Positions 54,095 through 62,862 of a DNA stretch of 64,000 bases are shown piece after piece. Made by a program: the position numbers and the translations under genes. This DNA is from Citrobacter gillenii (GTDB taxonomy: Bacteria > Pseudomonadota > Gammaproteobacteria > Enterobacterales > Enterobacteriaceae): positions 461,166 through 525,165 of the forward strand of contig NZ_SUQN01000003.1 of assembly GCF_013337685.1 (NCBI RefSeq). Direction: 5' to 3'. The notes beneath the pieces are model-generated. The model was not told where the DNA came from, ran no database searches, and saw only the letters and a list, made by a program, of their open reading frames with translations. Position 1 is the stretch's first letter; each line of letters opens with the position of its first letter.

Positions 54095-55779
54095 TCCTGC
54101 TGCTCTGCAGCACATCAACTTTTGCTGGCTTATTTGACGCACCAGGTCGCTCGCAGTTTGTCCCGGCCGACCAGGCATTTGTGTTCGATTTTCAGCAAAA
54201 CCAACACGATCTGAACCTCTCCTGGCAGGTCAAAGACGGCTATTATCTTTATCGTAAACAGATAAGCATAACCCCATCTCAGGCCGAGACTGCCGAGGTA
54301 AAATTGCCGCCCGGGGTCTGGCATGAAGATGAGTTTTACGGCAAAAGTGAAATTTATCGTCAGCAGTTGACTATCCCTGTCACCGTCAAGCAGGCTGCTG
54401 CGGGTGCGACGCTAACGGTTACCTACCAGGGCTGTGCCGACGCCGGGTTCTGTTATCCGCCTGAGACAAAAACCGTGCCGTTACGTGAAGTGGCGGCCAG
54501 TGCAGAAGCACCACCGACGACCTCTTCAGCAACGGTATCGCCAGAAGAACAACCACAACCCACGACCCAACTGCCGTTCTCCGCATTGTGGGCACTGCTG
54601 ATCGGGATTGGTATTGCCTTTACACCTTGCGTCCTGCCGATGTACCCGCTGATTTCCGGTATCGTGCTAGGTGGAAAACAGCGTTTATCAACCGGACGAG
54701 CACTACTGCTAACCTTTATCTATGTCCAGGGAATGGCGCTCACCTACACCGCGCTGGGTCTGGTGGTTGCCGCTGCGGGGTTACAGTTCCAGGCGGCGCT
54801 ACAGCATCCTTATGTCCTGGTTGGCCTTGCTATCGCCTTTACGCTGCTGGCTTTATCGATGTTTGGCCTGTTCACGCTACAGCTGCCTTCATCACTGCAA
54901 ACACGCCTCACGTTAATGAGTAACCGTCAGCAAGGCGGCTCTCCCGGCAGCGTATTTACAATGGGGGCGATTGCCGGTCTGATCTGTTCGCCTTGCACCA
55001 CCGCCCCACTGAGCGCAATTCTGCTGTATATCGCTCAGAGCGGAAACATGTGGCTAGGCGGCGGCACGCTGTATCTGTACGCGCTGGGAATGGGACTGCC
55101 CCTGATGCTCATTACCGTCTTTGGTAACCGTCTGCTACCGAAAAGCGGCCCGTGGATGGAGCATGTCAAAACCGCCTTTGGTTTTGTCATCCTGGCGCTT
55201 CCCGTATTTTTACTGGAACGTATTATCGGTGACGAGTGGGGGATCCGCTTGTGGTCGTTACTCGGCGTCGCGTTCTTTAGCTGGGCCTTCATTACCAGTC
55301 TGCAAGCCAAACGCCCATGGATGCGCCTTGTGCAAATAGCCCTGCTCGCCGCCGCTCTGGTGAGCGTACGTCCCTTGCAGGACTGGGCATACGGTACGCC
55401 GCATGCCCAAACGCAGGCGCATCTGAACTTCAAACCCATCGCCACGGTTGATGCGTTAAATCAGGCGCTGGCAGAGGCAAAAGGTAAACCGGTGATGCTG
55501 GATCTGTACGCCGACTGGTGCGTGGCCTGTAAAGAGTTTGAGAAATACACCTTCAGCGATCCGCAGGTTCAGCAGGCATTAAGCAACACGGTATTGCTGC
55601 AGGCGGACGTCACGGCCAATAACGCTCAGGATGTCGCTCTGCTGAAACATTTGCAGGTTTTAGGGCTCCCCACGATCTTGTTCTTTGATACCCAGGGGAA
55701 AGAGCAGCCTAACGCGCGGGTAACCGGCTTTATGGATGCCGCAACTTTTAGCGCACATTTGCACGATCGCCAACCGTGA
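54070..55779 (+). CDS. dsbD: Thiol:disulfide interchange protein DsbD
   Basis: This 569-residue inner-membrane protein passes electrons from cytoplasmic thioredoxin to the periplasm. Signal peptide 1-19; N-terminal immunoglobulin-like domain with [14 protein letters not shown]; eight-helix membrane domain with the redox Cys pair in AFTPCVLPM and [11 protein letters not shown]-terminal thioredoxin domain with [10 protein letters not shown]. All six functional Cys are present. It overlaps cutA at the start and lies 35 nt before dscR. Confidence 0.97.
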   Translation: MAQRILTLILLLCSTSTFAGLFDAPGRSQFVPADQAFVFDFQQNQHDLNLSWQVKDGYYLYRKQISITPSQAETAEVKLPPGVWHEDEFYGKSEIYRQQLTIPVTVKQAAAGATLTVTYQGCADAGFCYPPETKTVPLREVAASAEAPPTTSSATVSPEEQPQPTTQLPFSALWALLIGIGIAFTPCVLPMYPLISGIVLGGKQRLSTGRALLLTFIYVQGMALTYTALGLVVAAAGLQFQAALQHPYVLVGLAIAFTLLALSMFGLFTLQLPSSLQTRLTLMSNRQQGGSPGSVFTMGAIAGLICSPCTTAPLSAILLYIAQSGNMWLGGGTLYLYALGMGLPLMLITVFGNRLLPKSGPWMEHVKTAFGFVILALPVFLLERIIGDEWGIRLWSLLGVAFFSWAFITSLQAKRPWMRLVQIALLAAALVSVRPLQDWAYGTPHAQTQAHLNFKPIATVDALNQALAEAKGKPVMLDLYADWCVACKEFEKYTFSDPQVQQALSNTVLLQADVTANNAQDVALLKHLQVLGLPTILFFDTQGKEQPNARVTGFMDAATFSAHLHDRQP

Positions 55780-55814
55780 GCGACACTTGCAAAAGGAAAA
55801 CGGAGGAGAATACC

Positions 55815-56390
55815 GTGCAACGTGAAGATGTCCTGGGAGATGCCCTGAAATTACTTGAGGTTCAAGGGATAGCCAATACCACGCTGGAAATGGTGGCCGA
55901 CCATATTGATTATCCGCTTGATGAGCTGCAGCGCTTCTGGCCCGATAAAGAGGCCATTCTGTACGATGCTCTGCGTTATCTCAGCCAGCGGGTAGATATC
56001 TGGCGGCGTCAGTTACTGCTTAATGACACCCTGAGCGCTGAGCAGAAGTTACTGGCTCGCTATAGTGCCCTGGCAGATTGTGTGAGCAATAACCGTTACC
56101 CCGGCTGCCTGTTCATCGCCGCCTGTACCTTCTACCCTGACCCTGGCCACCCTATCCATCAACTTGCGGATCAACAAAAAAAGGCGGCACATGATTTTAC
56201 CCATGAACTGCTGACGACGCTGGAAGTTGACGACCCGGCGATGGTCGCCAAACAGATGGAACTGGTGCTTGAAGGTTGCCTGAGCCGCATGCTGGTCAAT
56301 CGTAGCCAGGCCGACGTGGAAACGGCACACCGGCTGGCGGAAGACATCCTGCGCTTCGCCCAATGCCGACAGGGTGGTGCGCTGACCTGA
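55815..56390 (+). CDS. dscR: TetR-type regulator DscR (YjdC)
   Basis: This 191-residue protein has an N-terminal helix-turn-helix (about 8-45, [22 protein letters not shown]) and a C-terminal ligand domain with three Cys. It is homologous to E. coli YjdC. The GTG at 55815 follows GGAGG 8 nt upstream; the frame upstream overlaps dsbD and is shadow. It is probably cotranscribed with cutA-dsbD. Function in controlling the dsbD region is implied by name and place only. Confidence 0.87.
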   Translation: MQREDVLGDALKLLEVQGIANTTLEMVADHIDYPLDELQRFWPDKEAILYDALRYLSQRVDIWRRQLLLNDTLSAEQKLLARYSALADCVSNNRYPGCLFIAACTFYPDPGHPIHQLADQQKKAAHDFTHELLTTLEVDDPAMVAKQMELVLEGCLSRMLVNRSQADVETAHRLAEDILRFAQCRQGGALT

Positions 56391-56457
56391 TTCGGATTTC
56401 GTAACTTGTCTAAACCGCATATAATTTCGGCAACACCGATATATTAAAAGGAATTAT

Positions 56458-58470
56458 ATGCGTCTTGTTCACTGCATCCTCCTCGCAGGTTTTATCTCTG
56501 CTCCCCTGTATGCCAATCCATTAACCGGTTTTTCGTTTGCACATAAAGACTGGGAAGTTGCGTGTGATAATACGGGGACCTGCCGAGCGGCGGGTTATAG
56601 TGACCATGCGGTAAGCGTCCTGCTCACTCGTGCGGCGGGTCCTGATACCCGCGTTTATATCGAGGTAGCTTTTGCACAGCGCGCGACGGATCAGCCCGCC
56701 CTGAAAGACGCCACGCTTTTTATTGATGGCCAAAAGCAAGGCGGATTAACTTTTTCCGCAGAGGGGTATTTCAAACTCGACTACCAACAGCGAAAGGTGT
56801 TTCTGGACGCCTTACGTCAGGACGATACTATTGAGTTTGCAGTAGGAGGGGAACGGTTACCGCTTTCTAATGCAGGTTCAAACGCTGTGCTACTGAAAAT
56901 GGATGAATTCCAGAAACGCATCAATACCCAAAGCGCTCTGCTGCATCCAGGAAATAAAAGCAATAATGATGTGCTTAACGCTGAGACTGCCCCACTCATC
57001 ATCACCCAACCTGTCATCCGCGAGCCGGACGTAGAACCGTTAACGACCGCACAGCGACAAAAAATAGAATCCCAAATCAGGGTCACTCCCGAGATGAATT
57101 GCCGCGAACTAGCAGAGGGTCAGGAACACATTTACTACCGCATTCCGGTGGATAAACAACATATACTCATTCAAACCGAATGCTTTGATAGCTCGCGTAC
57201 CATCTTTTGGCTAACCAATACTGGGCTAACGGCTTCGCCTAAACTGATCACCAGTGATGCCAGTGAATATGAAAACGGTGAGATAGCCCGTTTCAGCGGT
57301 CCCATTCAGCGCTGGGTCTGGGATGGTAACAACTTCACCTTACGCGACGAATACCGCAGCGGCGGACAGGGAAACCTTTCTGTCGGCGGTGTCTGGACGC
57401 TCCCTACGTTCGTCAGCAACGTACGTTCTCAGTCTGATATCGACACGGATAACACAGCTTTAAAAACGCTACGTAGCGCCGTAGAGAGGATGCAAAAAAG
57501 CGCTCCGGACTTAGAGCTGAGCAAAATCGCCAGTCAGTTCCCATTAACCGGCCAAATCACTGATTTCAGGATCTCTTACGCTGAAGATTCAACAGAACCA
57601 ACCGCAAAACCCTCCCCTGAGATTAGCGATGATGAGTGGCAGGCCTTTTCCTGCACAACGATTAGCGCCGATTCGGAAAATGGTGACGTAAACTTTACGC
57701 TTATTGATCTGGATGGCGACGGTAAACGCGATCTCATCATCGACAGTTACGTCGGCGGCACAGGGCTATTCAGCTACACCGGCGTACTCAAGCGCGGTGA
57801 TGATGCCTTTTTCGTCGTTAATGGCAAACAGGATGACGATGACTTTGGCGTACCCGGGGCGCTATTTTCGGAAAATGGACGCGGCGCCAACCAATGGAGC
57901 CAATGGGTACGTATCAACAGTAAGGTTTACGCTCTCTGGTACAACGGCTTATATAATGAAGAGAAGCTTTATCTGTTACGTCCATTTATCGCAGACGATA
58001 AGGCTCCTGTCATAACTGTCCACTATCGCTATGAATACGATATGAATTCAATCCAGCCACAGGAAGAAGGACACCCCCTAATCCCGAAATTGAATGCCAA
58101 AGACAAAACAAAGCTCATTAACGAACTGAATAAAATGCAAAGCATGCTTTTACCAAACCAACAGGCAAGTGACAGCGTTTCCTCAATCTGCCCAATCCCG
58201 GCCGGTACGCTGCCGGAAGACGCGGACAATTACAATGCGGGGATTGCAGGGAATTACACGTCTGAACCTGTTGCTGCCATTCCTGTATGGGTAAATGGAG
58301 ACTGCCTTATCGGTTCTGTCGAGAGTTATTTTGGTAGAGGGGAGTTCATCATTCTCCTTTCACCAAAAGATCAGGATATTGTCGGAGAGTACTCGGTCAC
58401 AGGCACGCGCCATGTAACGTCCATAAAAAGTGGCTGGAATCCCCGCGAAGGAGATAACGGTGTGCTGTAA
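56458..58470 (+). CDS. Secreted DUF1176-type protein with a calcium-loop motif
   Basis: This 670-residue exported protein has a signal peptide (1-19, cleavage near LYA-NP). Residues about 20-320 fit the DUF1176 family (FAHKDWEVACDNTGTCRAAGYS, a later Cys pair). From about 340 to 670 comes a second region with DLDGDGKRDLI at 417, an EF-hand-like or FG-GAP-like calcium loop, and several Cys. It is likely periplasmic. I recognise no enzyme motif. It has AAGGA upstream and its own 67-bp gap after dscR. This gene is not at this place in E. coli K-12. Function unknown. Confidence 0.8.
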   Translation: MRLVHCILLAGFISAPLYANPLTGFSFAHKDWEVACDNTGTCRAAGYSDHAVSVLLTRAAGPDTRVYIEVAFAQRATDQPALKDATLFIDGQKQGGLTFSAEGYFKLDYQQRKVFLDALRQDDTIEFAVGGERLPLSNAGSNAVLLKMDEFQKRINTQSALLHPGNKSNNDVLNAETAPLIITQPVIREPDVEPLTTAQRQKIESQIRVTPEMNCRELAEGQEHIYYRIPVDKQHILIQTECFDSSRTIFWLTNTGLTASPKLITSDASEYENGEIARFSGPIQRWVWDGNNFTLRDEYRSGGQGNLSVGGVWTLPTFVSNVRSQSDIDTDNTALKTLRSAVERMQKSAPDLELSKIASQFPLTGQITDFRISYAEDSTEPTAKPSPEISDDEWQAFSCTTISADSENGDVNFTLIDLDGDGKRDLIIDSYVGGTGLFSYTGVLKRGDDAFFVVNGKQDDDDFGVPGALFSENGRGANQWSQWVRINSKVYALWYNGLYNEEKLYLLRPFIADDKAPVITVHYRYEYDMNSIQPQEEGHPLIPKLNAKDKTKLINELNKMQSMLLPNQQASDSVSSICPIPAGTLPEDADNYNAGIAGNYTSEPVAAIPVWVNGDCLIGSVESYFGRGEFIILLSPKDQDIVGEYSVTGTRHVTSIKSGWNPREGDNGVL

Positions 58471-58546
58471 TTTTGAGCAAAACCCCCGAGAAAACAGCGA
58501 AATCGTCGCATAGTTAAGCAACTAAATGGAAAAGCAAGAAATTTGG

Positions 58547-58575
58547 TTGACGGGATGTCCAGATTACGGTTTAAT
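58547..58575 (+). promoter_or_regulatory. pheU promoter
   Basis: TTGACG (58547-58552), 17-nt spacer, TTTAAT (58570-58575), then a GC-rich discriminator GCGCCCCG. This is typical for a stable-RNA gene. Confidence 0.85.
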
Positions 58576-58585
58576 GCGCCCCGTT

Positions 58586-58661
58586 GCCCGGATAGCTCAG
58601 TCGGTAGAGCAGGGGATTGAAAATCCCCGTGTCCTTGGTTCGATTCCGAGTCCGGGCACCA
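58586..58661 (+). tRNA. pheU: tRNA-Phe(GAA)
   Basis: A 76-nt gene with genomic CCA, acceptor GCCCGGA/TCCGGGC, D-arm GCTCAGTCGGTAGAGC, anticodon stem-loop GGGGATTGAAAATCCCC (GAA) and T-arm TTGGTTCGATTCC. It is intact. Its 3' part and the following terminator are repeated at 63701-63775, marking it as an integration site. Confidence 0.98.
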
Positions 58662-58697
58662 CTATTTAGAAAAACCAGCCTAAGGGCTGGTTTTTTG
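58622..58697 (+). repeat. attL: Left attachment repeat (tRNA-Phe 3' end plus terminator)
   Basis: This 76-bp segment recurs as a 75-bp diverged copy at 63701-63775. It spans the anticodon-stem 3' side of pheU, the T-arm, acceptor and CCA, then the terminator AACCAGCC-taa-GGGCTGGTTTTTT (58671-58696). Its differences from the right copy are few and mostly in the acceptor stem and loop bases. Confidence 0.85.
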
Positions 58698-59097
58698 CTT
58701 TCTGGGGTTACGGTAGATTTCTGGTCACTTTGACCGCTGATGTCATTACCTAGCTTTCGCCATCCAGTCTGAGGATATTGATGGCACTGAAAAATTTGTG
58801 ACCTTTTTTAAGTTGTCCACTCAGGATTTCTGTAACTTCTTTGCGCTTCCTTTCCTTGTGGCTCATTCAGATTTAATGGAGAGCATTAAACTATATTGCT
58901 TTCGGAATAAAATAATCCTGAACGCCTTATCTTGATAGCCTCGATTTTGGGTATAGAACCTATTCACATCGGTAGAGGCGCCAGCATAAGCAAATGGATA
59001 ACGCGACTAAAAAAATAGCGTTATAAAGGTAGCTTTCGTTCCCTTTAATAACTTATTTAGTGTTGTTGGCGTATGCTGGCGCGACATCGTCGTCTCC
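58698..59097. other. Non-coding island DNA left of the peroxidase gene
   Basis: About 400 bp with no convincing gene other than the 38-codon minus-strand frame listed at 58750-58866. Mixed base composition, no clear terminator hairpin for the leftward peroxidase gene. Confidence 0.5.
58750..58866 (-). pseudogene. Possible transposase N-terminal remnant
   Basis: A 38-codon frame beginning MSHKERKRKEVTEILSGQLK. The opening is reminiscent of the N-terminus of helix-turn-helix transposases of the integrase-core type, but the remainder does not follow that family and the frame stops early. It is weak evidence; it could equally be a chance frame. Confidence 0.25.
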
Positions 59098-62000
59098 TTA
59101 TCCGATTAGAATAAAATCATCAATATTGACGCTTTTAGAGTTTACGTTTTCTAAAGTAATGACATTGGCATTAACAGGATCGCCGATGGTAATTACGGTA
59201 CTGTTACCGGTTCCCCCGGCAATCTTGACGCTGCTGGCAAAATTCGCCACACCAATGCCGAATAAACTCACATCGAGGTAATCCTGTCCGCCGCTGGGGT
59301 TACTGTCGAAGCCGCTGGTAATACGGTCTCGCCCAAAGCCTGCGCTAAAGACGAAGGTGTCATTTCCGGCACCACCGGTCATGATATCGTCACCCTGGCC
59401 CCCCTCGAGTCTGTCGTTACCCGCTCCACCTGTCAGTTTATCGTTACCGGCCCCGCCCTGAAGGTTATCGGCACCGTCACCCCCATCAAGAGCGTCATTT
59501 CCTGCCCCACCGTTGAGCGTGTCGTTTCCTCCCATCCCATACAAAAAGTCATTACCGCTGCCACCGGTGATGGTGTTGGCAATGGCATTACCTCTGCCGG
59601 TAAACGCGCCTGTCCCGGTGAACACCAGGGTTTCAACGTTATTGGTCAACGTGTAATTGTGGAGGGTGGTCTGGACAGCATCTGTCCCGCCATTAAGACC
59701 TTCTGTGACGACGTCTCCATTATTATCAACAATATAGGTGTCATTGCCGAGGCCGCCCACCATCACATCAGCCCCTTCGCCACCGTCAAGTCTGTCGTTA
59801 CCCGCTCCGCCTGTCATTTTATCGTTACCGGTCCCGCCCTGAAGGTTATCAGCACCCTCCCCCCCATCAAGGACGTCATTTCCTGCCCCGCCATTGAGCG
59901 TGTCGTTTCCTCCCATCCCATACAAAAAGTCATTACCATTGCCACCGGTGATGGTGTTAGCAATGGCATTCCCTCTGCCGGTAAACGCGCCTGTCCCGGT
60001 GAACACCAGGTTTTCAACGTTATTGGTCAACGTGTAATTGTGGAGGGTAGTCTGGACAGTATCTGTCCCGCCATTAAGACCTTCTGTGACGACGTCGCCA
60101 TTATTATCAACAATATAGATGTCATTGCCGACACCGCCCACCATCACATCGGCCCCGAGGCCGCCGTTGAGAATATCGTTGCCAGCCCCACCGTTGAGCG
60201 TATCGTTGCCGCCCCCGCCATTCAGGACGTCGTTGCCGAGCCCACCATTCAGGATGTCAATGCCGTTCCCACCATTCAGGACGACGTTATTGTGGGCAAT
60301 GACCGGCGGTTTATCGAGCTGACTCGTCCCGAAGATGTTCTCGGGAAGATTGGTCAGGCCCGTGTTGCGTGCCACGATCCCGGCAAAACCCTGTTCCTCG
60401 ATAACCTCGTAGAGGTCCAGATGCTCCACGCGATCGAGATAATACAGCCGGTCACCTTCCTGGATGCGGTCAAGTTGTTCGTGGATGATGACCCAGAAGG
60501 TCTGGCCAACCACACCACCATTGATGTGCTTCTCGGCGAGTCCGCCAACGAACAGATCCACTCTGTCGATACCTTTGACGGTGTTTCCGTTGACCAATTT
60601 ATAGCCAGGATTCGCCGCCAGGAAGTCTGCAATTTGACTATCCTCTAGTACGAGGTCGGGATAGGCCTTCTTGAATTGCGCAATGACGGTGTCGCTGAGA
60701 TTGTTCCGTGCCTGGAAGTCTTCCCATGAACCGTAGGGTGTGAGATCACCAGCAAAGCTGACCGCCTCTTTGACGTACGGATCGAGAGAGGCCATCAGGT
60801 CGGCCCGGATCTGGTTCATCGAACCCAGACCAACGTCCCACTCGCGGGCGACGTCGAAGGCGAACACGTCAGCACTCATACGAACAAGGTCGTTGCGCAC
60901 AGCATCGACGATATTGACGTCGACTTCTTCCGCAGGCTGGACAACACCCCCGGCAATGATCCCGGCGGCACCCAGTTGCTCATAGCCTGGCTGTGGAGAG
61001 TAAGGCAATTGCGATTTGGGGAAGTTAAACGCGCTCGTATCGTTGGTCGGGTTGAGGAACGCGTCGAACAGCGGCACCTGCGTTGCATTGCCCTCAGCGT
61101 CGAGCACCGTCAGCGTCTGCCCTATCAGCGAATGCCCGAACCGGTAAGCGGCAACCGCGAACTCGTGCGAGACTCGTGCATCCACTTCCGGATTGTACTC
61201 GGCGAAGCCGTGATCGCCCTCACCTCTCATGCCACCAAGCAACTTGTCGGCAAAGTCGGTGTAAATAACGCGCTGATATTCAGCTTCGTTAATGATCTTG
61301 GCAGCCTGGAACAGCTCTTCAGCTGTTCCATTAAATCCGGCTTCGAGCAATGCGTTGACATGGAAGTTGTGATTCCGTTCCCAGATGTTGTGGATCGCGG
61401 TTAGTGCGATGTTTTCGTTCGCACGTCCATCACCCGCCACGTAGTGGTCGAGCAGGTTGATAAAGGGGTTGGTGTCGAGCAGCAGTGCAAAGCCACTTCC
61501 CATGAAATTAGAGGTCATGGCAGGAAGCATCGCTTGGTTGATAACGCCATTGCTATCGACCAGTCCGGCGAAGTACTCCCGGAAGGCTACGCGGTGGTCG
61601 CCCGGCAGCGAGCTGTCGGTGAACAGCGTGTTGTTGTTCCAGTGATGCAGGATCAGTTCACTCAGCGTGGGCAGTAGCTTGAAATTTGGATTTGATGGAT
61701 CCACTCCGCCCTCTAACAGCTTGCCCGTAAACCCGCCCAGTCCATCACCTTCTCGCAGGAACTGGCCGACGAGTTCGTTAGAGCCATAAGTTTGGTTCTG
61801 GTCAGCGAATGGCGATGTCTTATTGAGATGCTGCGGGATTCCATTGGCATCAATACTGTCAACGGTGCCACGAGTCAGGTCCGCGGGGTTTGGAACCGAG
61901 CCCGGAGCGCCAATCTGGATCGTTCCATGACCTCCCTTACCGAGGAAATCGAGACCGTGATCGAAGTACTGACCGAAGGCCGTGAATAAGCTGTTCACGC

Positions 62001-62862
62001 CAGCGGCATTGCCGGACAGGTTTGCTTCCTGTGCACCAAGGGCATCGCTGATGGCTCGCGGATCCAGCCCGGAGAACAAGGGGTTGATGTCGCGGTTTTG
62101 GGTCGTCTCATTCCAGGCGCCGTAGTGCGCGTCGGTGAGCCGTATGAACGGCTGATCGGCTGATCCATAGTCAAGGTGAACCCGGTTATTACCGGTACCT
62201 TCGAGATCTCGGATCCCGAGCGCATCGTTGTCTTCCCCTCCTTCAAGCCCTTTGACGAGATTCTTCAGGTTGGCGACATCACTGGCGGTGAGAGGGAAAG
62301 CACCGTCGCCGCCGACATCGTCATTGTCATCGTCATCGTCATCGGCTTCCGTCGACGTTTCCTTGCGTGCTAAGACAATGGGATCGGTAGGTTTCAACTT
62401 GGTGTTTATGCCATCATGCACCGTGATCTTGTCCTGAGTTAGCGTAGAAGCCTTGGATCTCGGTGCCAGCTCAATCACCTCCTGCGGCGTCGGCGTGCCA
62501 AACACATCATCCAGACTTATGCCGAGCACCGGATCGGTCTCTTTGTTCACTTCAACTGCGGATAAGAAATTGGCGGTCCGGTTGCTGATAATCCATGACG
62601 GCGGATCTATAACCGACCATATCCCAGCGTATCCCGCCTGAAATGAGGAATCAAAAAAGCGCAGGAAGGAAAAGTCTGTAACACCAAACTTGCCTTGCCC
62701 TGTGACCAGGTTGTTAAAGCTAGCATCGAAGGTTCGCATACTGAATGGCACAAGATGGTTAGATAATATATTGAAGTTGAGATCGTCGACATCCATTTGT
62801 GCTATAGATATTTGTTTGAGGGTATATTTCAGGTCAGGTTTTATGACATTCTTCATTTTCAT
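59098..62862 (-). CDS. RTX haem peroxidase, probable type I secreted protein
   Basis: A 1254-residue protein. N-terminal region (1-230, unknown, with an Asp run near 174-182); animal-type haem peroxidase domain (about 230-830) of the peroxidase-cyclooxygenase superfamily. Distal His302 (FGQYFDHGLD), distal Arg480 (GDGRANENIALTAIHNIWERN) and proximal His577 (AAYRFGHSLI) are all present, so it looks active. From about 860 to 1165 come RTX nonapeptides (GGxGNDxLx) that bind calcium, including a 127-residue unit in tandem. The C-terminus DDFILIG fits a type I secretion signal; there is no Sec signal. ATG codons at 62862 and 62856 are both possible. No ABC exporter genes are near. Confidence 0.9.
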   Translation of the reverse strand: MKMKNVIKPDLKYTLKQISIAQMDVDDLNFNILSNHLVPFSMRTFDASFNNLVTGQGKFGVTDFSFLRFFDSSFQAGYAGIWSVIDPPSWIISNRTANFLSAVEVNKETDPVLGISLDDVFGTPTPQEVIELAPRSKASTLTQDKITVHDGINTKLKPTDPIVLARKETSTEADDDDDDNDDVGGDGAFPLTASDVANLKNLVKGLEGGEDNDALGIRDLEGTGNNRVHLDYGSADQPFIRLTDAHYGAWNETTQNRDINPLFSGLDPRAISDALGAQEANLSGNAAGVNSLFTAFGQYFDHGLDFLGKGGHGTIQIGAPGSVPNPADLTRGTVDSIDANGIPQHLNKTSPFADQNQTYGSNELVGQFLREGDGLGGFTGKLLEGGVDPSNPNFKLLPTLSELILHHWNNNTLFTDSSLPGDHRVAFREYFAGLVDSNGVINQAMLPAMTSNFMGSGFALLLDTNPFINLLDHYVAGDGRANENIALTAIHNIWERNHNFHVNALLEAGFNGTAEELFQAAKIINEAEYQRVIYTDFADKLLGGMRGEGDHGFAEYNPEVDARVSHEFAVAAYRFGHSLIGQTLTVLDAEGNATQVPLFDAFLNPTNDTSAFNFPKSQLPYSPQPGYEQLGAAGIIAGGVVQPAEEVDVNIVDAVRNDLVRMSADVFAFDVAREWDVGLGSMNQIRADLMASLDPYVKEAVSFAGDLTPYGSWEDFQARNNLSDTVIAQFKKAYPDLVLEDSQIADFLAANPGYKLVNGNTVKGIDRVDLFVGGLAEKHINGGVVGQTFWVIIHEQLDRIQEGDRLYYLDRVEHLDLYEVIEEQGFAGIVARNTGLTNLPENIFGTSQLDKPPVIAHNNVVLNGGNGIDILNGGLGNDVLNGGGGNDTLNGGAGNDILNGGLGADVMVGGVGNDIYIVDNNGDVVTEGLNGGTDTVQTTLHNYTLTNNVENLVFTGTGAFTGRGNAIANTITGGNGNDFLYGMGGNDTLNGGAGNDVLDGGEGADNLQGGTGNDKMTGGAGNDRLDGGEGADVMVGGLGNDTYIVDNNGDVVTEGLNGGTDAVQTTLHNYTLTNNVETLVFTGTGAFTGRGNAIANTITGGSGNDFLYGMGGNDTLNGGAGNDALDGGDGADNLQGGAGNDKLTGGAGNDRLEGGQGDDIMTGGAGNDTFVFSAGFGRDRITSGFDSNPSGGQDYLDVSLFGIGVANFASSVKIAGGTGNSTVITIGDPVNANVITLENVNSKSVNIDDFILIG
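59400..60155. repeat. 381-bp tandem duplication in the RTX region
   Basis: Two near-identical units with a period of 381 bp (127 codons): for example GAACACCAGG at 59620 and 60001, and CTGTCGTTACCCGCTCC at 59411 and 59792. Each unit encodes nonapeptide repeats plus the block YIVDNNGDVVTEGLNGGTD and the TGTGAFTGRGNAIANTI block. Identity is high at DNA level, implying recent duplication or gene conversion. Confidence 0.9.

Noticed and set aside
59400..60155. CRISPR-like array from regular repeats
   Set aside because: The repeat unit is 381 bp and codes for RTX nonapeptides; no short repeats with unique spacers.
59659..60648. 329-codon plus-strand frame opposite the RTX gene
   Set aside because: Its internal repeats mirror the RTX repeats on the other strand; no independent evidence.
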